Positions 47,301-56,300 of a stretch of DNA of 64,000 bases are shown here, in pieces. This stretch comes from Dipteris shenzhenensis. Its lineage: Eukaryota; Polypodiophyta; Polypodiopsida; Gleicheniales. The stretch lies in assembly GCA_047967505.1 (NCBI GenBank), contig CM106538.1, one strand, 5' to 3'. Numbering within the stretch: the first letter of the stretch is position 1; each line of letters begins with the position of its first letter. The translations under genes and the position numbers were made by a program. A model generated the notes under the pieces. The model was not told the origin of the DNA. It did no database searches and saw only the letters and a list, made by a program, of their open reading frames with translations.

Positions 47301-50186
47301 CCACACTGATTGCCGACTTGTATGGTTGGTCCTTTCTAAGCATTAATTAGAAAGTTCTTTTCTCTCGGAACAAAAAAGAAAGTAATGGCTGCAATACCTT
47401 GTTCATCAATGCCCAAAAGATTCTCGATGCATTAGTCACTCCAAATGGCATCACTTCGACCTTATACAAGCCCCTTCCTAGTTGAAGGCTACCTTGTTCT
47501 CATCACCCTCTTTACCTCGATCTATCCTGACCTCAAATCCTCCTTTTGAAATTAGACAAAGAGCTCGCATACCATGTCTAGGATTGGGAGATGTTGGCAA
47601 TCCTACATGCCATCCAAAAAGGGTATCAATCCCTGTATGGGAGCAAGTCAAGATCAGGTTTGACCGCATGAGCCTAGATACTTTCTTACGTAGCCCAACT
47701 TGTGAGCCAAGCAAAAGAAGTGTTGGCTTCAGTGGAGTCGTATGATTTGAAAAACAAGAAGGGCAAAGAAGATGTGGTTGCATCTAGGATGTGGGTGTGC
47801 GCGTTGTCTAGTGTCTCCATCATCTACCAAGTGTGGATAAATGACTTTAAGAGGAGTGCACGCAGCCATATTAACAAACTTACCGGACTTCTAATGCTAA
47901 AATTATCTTGAATTCAAATTGCATAATGGCTTTTGTTCTGGGACCAAGTTTATTTGCTTTCAGGCTCACAATAGAGGATGTTGGTAGTGTGGGGAATGCA
48001 GTCTTTTCTATGGTAGAGACATATGGGCAAAGTAGAGTTTCTATTGGGAGGGCTTTTGGAAGTATTTTATTGAATGCTTGTCTTGCCAGCAGAACAAAGC
48101 GGACAATAAGATGCCAGTGGGCTTGTTGCAAGTGTTGCCCATCTCAGAAGGCGCACATGGCCATGGATTTATTACTATGTTGCTTTCTACTAATGGGGGA
48201 TGGGAGTTATGTTGTTGTCGGTCGACATGCTTACCAACGAATCCCATCTAATCCCCACCAAGAAATGGTATTCAGCATTGGTAATTCTTTGATCATGTAT
48301 TTAAGCATCTTAGGTTTCCTTAGGAGGTTGTTAGTGACAAACATGTAAAATTTATGGGTCATTTTTGGTACGAATTACCATATAGCAGTGCGCACCATAC
48401 TCTCTCCTAGTATAGCGTACCATCCTTAGACTGGTGGCCAGTCTGAGAGGTTGAACAAATGGGTAGAGGACTACATGAGGCACTTCTGCCATGTCACTTA
48501 GAGATGTGCATATATATCATTTGGGCTTGCTGAATTTTGCTACAACAACACCAAGCATTTATGTATTGGGATGAGCCCACTTGAGGCAATGTATGGATGT
48601 CAGGCTGGGATGCTTTCCATTGTAGCAGACATGGCTGTCCAAGTCATCTCCATGCTGGGGCCTAGGCTGCTTGCCTTATCGTGAATTGCAGTGGCAGCAG
48701 ATTGATTCAGTAGTTGCTACTATCCCATGTGAAGAAGAGTGCCAGTGCCCTGCAGCATTGAGGCGTTGCCTATAGAAAATTTGTGCCTATGCATCTGCTG
48801 ATGCAAGTGATATAGGACAATAAGTCATTCCCCTACCACTTTTGGGTGCTTCAATGGTGACAAGCACTTGCTTTTTCTGAGCAACTGCCTCTTGTGCATA
48901 CCGCCTGGCAAAGAATCATTTGAGGATTGCGATGCATATCAAACAGGGCTCATGATGAGCAACAAACAAGGTTGAGCAGCAATAGTACATACAGGGTTAA
49001 TGTCAAGCGGCATATGAGGCTGAGTGGTGCACCGACATTGATGGATGTTTGGGCCCAACAGATGGCTTGATGCTGCTGTACGATGAATGTGGCCTGGTGG
49101 TGGTGGCAAAACACTTGATGGCGGCGTGGCTGGCAAGCGGCAGTAACCAGCATTGGCATATACGTTGAGGGTATACACTAGCACATATGATTTCTACACT
49201 ATCTGCAATGAGTCATGACTATTAGGTCATGATGCATTTTTTGTATGACAATTAAAAAAATATAAAGAGACAGTTGATATGCAATAATCAATGTCCTCAA
49301 AATCTTGGCCTATTAATGTCCTTGAAAAGGAAAATGAAGAAGAGGCCCTGCCTACTCACTCATGTAGTATGCTAGTGCAGCAAGCCATACTTAAAGGCCG
49401 TATAGAATCATCATTACATTGTGGATGTGTTTAGTGGTGGCATTGTGACCGAGCAAAATAATCTTTCAAAGCAGTGTCACACTTTGCTTGTTGCCATAGA
49501 TAAGGAGGTGGATGCATTGGAGGCAACATGCATGGTAGCAGTAGACAAAAAGGGGTACTTGCAACAATGGGTATACTTGGAGATAACCCCCAACAGATAT
49601 TCCATCAACTGTGTGTCCATTATAGGATAGAATCTCAAGGTCAAGATGAATGTCCTTGATATGACCGGCATGGGCCATGGGACTAACCCTCCCCCACCTC
49701 AACATAAGGGCCCCCTCACCTTTCAGCTACTGAATCCCTCGAGACACATGAGAGTATCACATGAGTAGGAGCTGGACTGTAGTCCACATTTGCTACTCAG
49801 GTTCAGCAAATTATTACAGCTCTTTTGGCTGTAGTTAAATCAGCCCCAAGGCTGTTCGCTTGGACCTTGACATTGACCTATTGTAGGAGTACATGTTCAC
49901 ACGTTGTGGAGCATAGTAATGAAGTTTTTTTGCTGCCTACATCACTATGTACCTTTTAAGACTTAAACATCTCTTTGTCTACTTGTGTGTACACATGTTT
50001 GAGGGAGATCTGAGAGTAGTGTGATCCGCGGAAACCCATAATTCCGCTGCAGGGCTAATGTTTCCCTCGTATCTTGGATATCTTGCAATGTTTAACTTGA
50101 TATTTTGAAACACTGGGCCACTGGCTAGTCCTTGGAAAAGCAGTAAGGGAGGATGAAACGGACAGACGAGAGACATACATACATAT

Positions 50187-50219
<33 letters not shown>

Positions 50220-50220
50220 T

Positions 50221-50307
<87 letters not shown>

Positions 50308-53300
50308 TGAGAGTCTCGAAGGTTTTGTGCGAGAGAAGATAGAATGTAGTTGGTGAAATTTGAAAGTGCCAAATGAATAGACCACTGGGAGGGGCAAGCG
50401 TTTATGATTAAAGCCTGAATGTGATGTAGCTCAAATCCTACAGCCTCACACACATTGGCAGTTGCTGATATGTACAGAGCTTCTATTGACCATGAGATGC
50501 TCCTTAACTAAGTGGAACAGTATATGTTGCCGTGGATTTCTTGCCTTTACTTTTTGTCCTACCACTGGTACAGAACCCTTTGATTTGGAGGGTTTTTGGA
50601 GATTAGGAATGGACCTGAAGTCAAGGCATCCAACCATCCGTAAGTGTAAGGTTTTAGGAAACGAATACATCATCGATTGGACATGAATCCTCATCATGTT
50701 GCTTCAAATCGTATGCCATACTCAAACTTTTGCCAAATTTTGTGTGGGGTCTTTTTCTAGCACTGTGCGCAATTGGGGCATGTATGTTCGTTCCTACCCC
50801 TTTCAGCATGGCTTGGGTAGCTTGCTGTAGTGATATTCATGCACATGTCTGGCATTGCTTTTTAAAAAGTGTTTTTGTCTTGATACAATGTGGTGCTTGT
50901 ATAACGAGTGTTAGGCATGCCCTTGTGTCTCTGAAATCATGACAGTGGGAAGCAGCTTAATTATTTGTTTCCTGTGGCTTTGATTTTGCATAGGTTTTGT
51001 GATAACGAGCTACATTGGGGCAGTAATAGTTTAATAGTATATATGACAAACTTATTATATATGAAGCTTGAGGAGTGGACTCTTATGAACGCCAGATTGC
51101 ACATATTTTGTTTGTACATGTTCTAGTTAAGATGAAGGTAAGATTGTCACCAAGATGCATGTGAATTGGTGTAACATTTGTATGTTAGCAATTTTTTCTT
51201 ACCAGGAGGCATTTGCTGTTGTCCGAGAGGCTTCAAAAAGGGTACTTGGGTTACGGCCTTTTGATGTACAATTCATTGGTATGGAAGCGTTATTTACTTT
51301 CTACATTTACTCAATTGGCATTCTTTAACAATGTGTTGCTTTACTCCATTTCCTTGTCTTGCTTTTGAAAGTTTAGGGTAAGATGATTTTTTTGGTAGGT
51401 GGGATGGTCCTACACAAGGGACAGATTGCAGAGATGAGAACAGGTGAAGGTAAAACCTTGGTTGCAGTTCTACCAGCCTACTTGAATGCATTGGCTGGCC
51501 GTGGTGTGCATGTGGTAACTGTGAATGACTACCTGGCACGACGAGATTGCGAGTGGGTTGGTCAAGTACATCGCTTCCTTGGGCTTAGAGTGGGCCTGAT
51601 TCAACGTAAGCAGATTCTTTGTTGTTTTTAAATTGATAATGAAACACATGCAGGTATATTATATGTCAATATAATGTCAAAGTTTCAGTTTTATGTGATA
51701 CTTTCCTACTTTCTAGAAAGGGACTTAATGAGTGTTTTTATATCTTTCAAAGTCTTAGGATCGCAATATTTGTTTTGCACCTCACCTTGGGGTCATGATA
51801 GTTTAGTGCATAAAGGAAAGGTGGAGGTTTGGACACAATAGCTCATACTGGGCTGGACAAGTGTCGTATGTAGGATCTGTCAATTTTGCCTGTAGCACAA
51901 CACATGCTTGTTTACTTCTAACAATGCTGGGAATCTGTTTAAAGTGAGCATACAATCGCTCTTCTAAAGATTGTATAACAGTATTTAAAAATTTGTGTAA
52001 ATTGTTAAGAGCAATGAAGCTCTCCAAAGAGCATGCTTGTTTACTTCTAACAATGCTTGGAATCTGGAAACATATGATTGCTCTTCTAAACAATGTGTAA
52101 CAGTATTTGAAAATTTGTGTAAATTGTGTAAGAGCAATGAAGGTGTCCAACAAGAGAGCGTATATGCAATAAATTTTGAATGGAGCACTAGTGAGTGGAA
52201 TGCAGAATACCTCGAACAGCTCTCAATGTGTGAAAAGTACAATGGCCTCACTGAGCTGAACAAGTATGCATCACTATCTCCTTCAAAAATGGGATGAAAT
52301 TATGGACAGGGAATACCCCTGTTATAAAGTGATCTGGGCTCTAGACTTAGTGGCTTAGGAATCCCACTAATTAATATGCCTAGCTGGGCCGTATATTAAT
52401 TAATGGCCTTTTGTTTTGCTTATCATGGGTTGCCTGGACAAAACAGCCCCCGCAGAAGGGCCCTACCTCTTCAGAGATCAGGCTTTATAGTCAGTTTGGA
52501 TCAGTTTCATCTCATTGCCTGTGTCAAGCCTGAAGCAGCCTCAATCTCAATGTACATATGCAGCCAGTCCACGACTTTTCTAAGCTTTTTAACTTGTATG
52601 TATATGCAGTGTCTACAATAAAAAGTCCCTTCATTGCTCTTTCCTTGCCGATTCAATTGTAATTATTGTCATTTACACATCTTTGCAAGCAAATCATGCA
52701 ATTCAAAGCTTGGCACTTCTGAGCACTCACTAAGAGGTTTAATTGCATCTCTTCCTGGACAAAAACATCCACTTGCTGCTCCCACATATTGACTTGTCTA
52801 TTGTGTGTTCAGTATGCATGCTAGCTATAGTTTAGGTTAAGACGAGATGCAATGGCACCCATATTCAACCATCTGTTAGCCAATGATGTGGCAACCTTCT
52901 ATGCTGTCCATGGATCTCCGAATAGGCCGGCTGTTCATGAGGCAGTCAAATCTGATGAAGTGTTGTCACGCTGATGTGGTGGGCGTACTGACATGAGGTC
53001 ATAAAATCAAACCAACTCCAATATGGCAGCTGGCTTGATGCACCAATTGGTCTTAGCTCCATGCCTTGTTTCACAAAATGTACAGATCAGCAATGCGCGG
53101 TATTCATACTAGGGGTACATCCACTTGGTCTTAGCTCCATGCCTTGTTTCACAAAATGTACAGATCAGCAATGCACGGTATTCATACTAGGGTTACATCC
53201 ACTTGAATATTAATTGATGAGAGCTCGGAAGGCACCACCTAAGAATCCTGTGCTGAGTCATCTCAGGTCTCTTTCCGGACGAGGGACATTCTGCTGAAAG

Positions 53301-56300
53301 GTATTGACGTCAAAAGGGAGTTCTTACAGGAGGCCAAACCAGGGTGCATATCACATTACCCATCATATGCATGGATGAGATCTCCTCCTCATTGGATCTT
53401 TAAATGTGCCCTAGAGGGGGGTGACTGTTGGAATGGTCACCTCCCCATCTGTAAGCCCCCATATGAGGAGAGCGTGGGGGAGGGAGACCTAGGGCAGAAG
53501 ATGCCCAGAGAAGAGAGAGGGAGGGGGCTGCCACATGGGCAGCACCTCACAGCCAAGAGAGGAGGATCCCTGAAGGAACAGTACGGAACAGCAGCGTCTC
53601 TAAGTACGGGTGATGACGTGTGGCTGTATGGGACTGTGCAGATCCTTGGAGGTGATGACATGGTGCTGACATCTGGAGGGTGTACGGATCTGTACGGCGC
53701 TGGAGAAGGGCCTGGCAGAGGCACAACATGGCAGGGGTTACCAGGAGCCTGTTCGGCCAGGTATAGGGTTGGTAGGGCTGGTTCCAGCCAGCCTACCATG
53801 CCTAGAAAATGGCAGGGCAGAGGGGGGCTGGACCCTGTATATATAGGAGGGCATCAGCCCTTGAAGTGAGGGCCAAAAGCCCTAGTTGTGTGGGCCAGGG
53901 GCCCTGGTTATGAGAGCCCTTTTAGGGCGGTTTTGCAGCAGCCTGGTCGGCCTGTTTGGGTCGGCCAGATTGAGGCTGCTGGTCAGTTTTTGCAAGCAGG
54001 CCCTGGGCCTATAAAAGAGGGCCATTCAGTCCTCATTCCACATCATCTGGAGCAGCCAATACACTAGCAGAAGAAGCAGCAGCAGGGCTACCTTTGGGCC
54101 TATATTCTGGAGGAGAAAGAAGTACCTTGTGCTGCATACCTAGCTCACGGGAGGCTGCCCACCTAGGCTGGTTTCCAGAAAGCAAGGTGGAGAGGATCAC
54201 TCTAGACAGAGAGTCTCCATTTGCTCGAGGTCGTAGGTGTGAAAGGTGTGTGCGTAGGTATGTTGGTTGTGGTAACTATGTGAACGTAGCTTTGTTTGAA
54301 GGTGCAACGTGCGTAGCTATGCGAGTAGGCTAGCTACATATGCAAGTGCACCAAGGCACAGCACACAGTATGGCAAAGTATGAAATGGACTTTGCTCCAA
54401 AACGATTTGATGGTGATCTGCAAGTATGGAACGGCCTATGAAACATTCCTCAGTTCTTCCCCTCAGAAGTTCCAAGAGGCATTCATGAATGGAATGCCAT
54501 TCCAACATTCCCTAGCTAGGGGACACGTCCCTGGCAACTATGCATGTGTGTCTCACAGACCCCACATCCCTATACATATATGTCAACCGGTCCTCGTCTA
54601 GGGCCATTCGCGAGTCGACCTTAACCTTGGTCTTAAGGAAATTGCGCATGAGACTATCTATATGTCTCTGTTGCTCTATCGCTCTGGTTCGCATGTGGTG
54701 CATCTCCGTAAAGAGTTGTTATCGTTGATGCAGGATGTCCAATGTGACATGTCACTTGTACTCTATGGTCTCCTATATGCTATGAAATCTTGGGCAAGCT
54801 CCGTTGTGCTTCTTGCCACTGTTAGAAATTACCCAACAGAGGGTACGCACAGCAGAAGACTAATAGCATTGCCCAGGAGCTCACACAGTGTGGTGTGGGG
54901 TGTGGAAATACAGACATGCACACACCTATTCACACAGCACACGACTACACACATAGCTACACATCCATGCACACAACACACACCTATGCACCTATGCACA
55001 TACCTACACACATACACACACACACACACACCTGCGTATGTGCATAGCTACGCAAACAACACACATAACACAACACAGAGCTATGCACTAGCGTAAATCA
55101 TCTACAGGCTACAATTGAACATTCAACAGTCTAGCCTACTCAACTATGCACCTACAAGAGGAACCGTGACCAATAAGCTCAAATAGGTACATATGCACTA
55201 TGCAGGTTACACAATTGACCTTTGACAATTGCTTCTATTTGCATGCACTCTATATGCACTGTGAAATGTGCCTGATGTAAAATTGCATTTAATATTGATA
55301 TACTTTCATCGTGATGCTTTAATAACGAGAGTAGTAAACAACAGTCAATTTGAGTTGTCATGGCTCCTTCACCCCTGATGCCCAATCTCTCTGGTGGAAA
55401 TAAGTGGATATTGAAATTCCCAAGGAGCAGCTTGCAGGAGGTTCATGCAAGTGGATATGCCGCTTGAAAAGTGGTCTGAAGAAGAGTCAACAACCTTTGT
55501 AGAGATGAAGGAGAACAAAGATTGCTCAGGTTGCTCTGAGTGCAAGGCTGGTATCATTGGCATAGTAGAAAGTTTTTTTGAAAGGACCTCAAGAGTCAGT
55601 GTCAGATGGAAGCTAGATATTGGAGAGATTATTTAAGGATTACACAAGGAAGCTGTGACTCGTGAGTGCCTCCATGAGGCACATGGCTTGTTTTCAGAGC
55701 AAGAAAACAAATGGGTGGATCTACTTGTATGCATACTGATTGTGTATTGATTCAAATCTTGATAGCATGCTATCATTAGAATCTTTGCTTAATGTCCCTC
55801 AGGCGATGAGAGATTGGAGGGTGAGAGCCTGGAAGGTAGAGAGGGATTCGGGAAGACGTAGTACGTCTTTGAAGCCCTTATGCAAGTTACTGGAAGGTGG
55901 ATATGGTAAACTTGTTGAAAACTTTCATGGTGGAGACAGGGAGATCCACGGTTGAAAGGAGTATACGCTATCATCATAAGATGCCTACTTGAGAGCTCAT
56001 TGGGAGCTCATGGTCCAGGCCTATGCTGCTGCTCCTACTGCTACTTTCCTATGCTTTGATTGGTTGGTTCTACAATGCTTCAAGAGTACTTTATGTAGGG
56101 AGACTGCCCCCACCCCCCGCCACCCCCCAACCCCCCAAAAAAAGAAACCAACACACAAAAGTGCCCATGCTGACCCTATAGAAAGCCCTACAGCCCTGCC
56201 TTTCCAGCCCATTTGGGCCACATGGTTGGCCTTCGTATACTGCCCATATGGCAGCCAGCAGTGCCACCTAGATGGCAGGCCATTGTGCTGCCCACGTGAC

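Noticed and set aside
47385-48625. Single intact Gypsy element from RT to integrase
   Set aside because: The RT and integrase pieces are on opposite strands and no LTRs flank them.
50055-50453. Frames with Tyr-Ile and Cys-Val runs
   Set aside because: Translations of the TA/CA microsatellite.
54662-55096. His/Thr-rich frame
   Set aside because: Created by a CA-rich repeat; no conserved domain.
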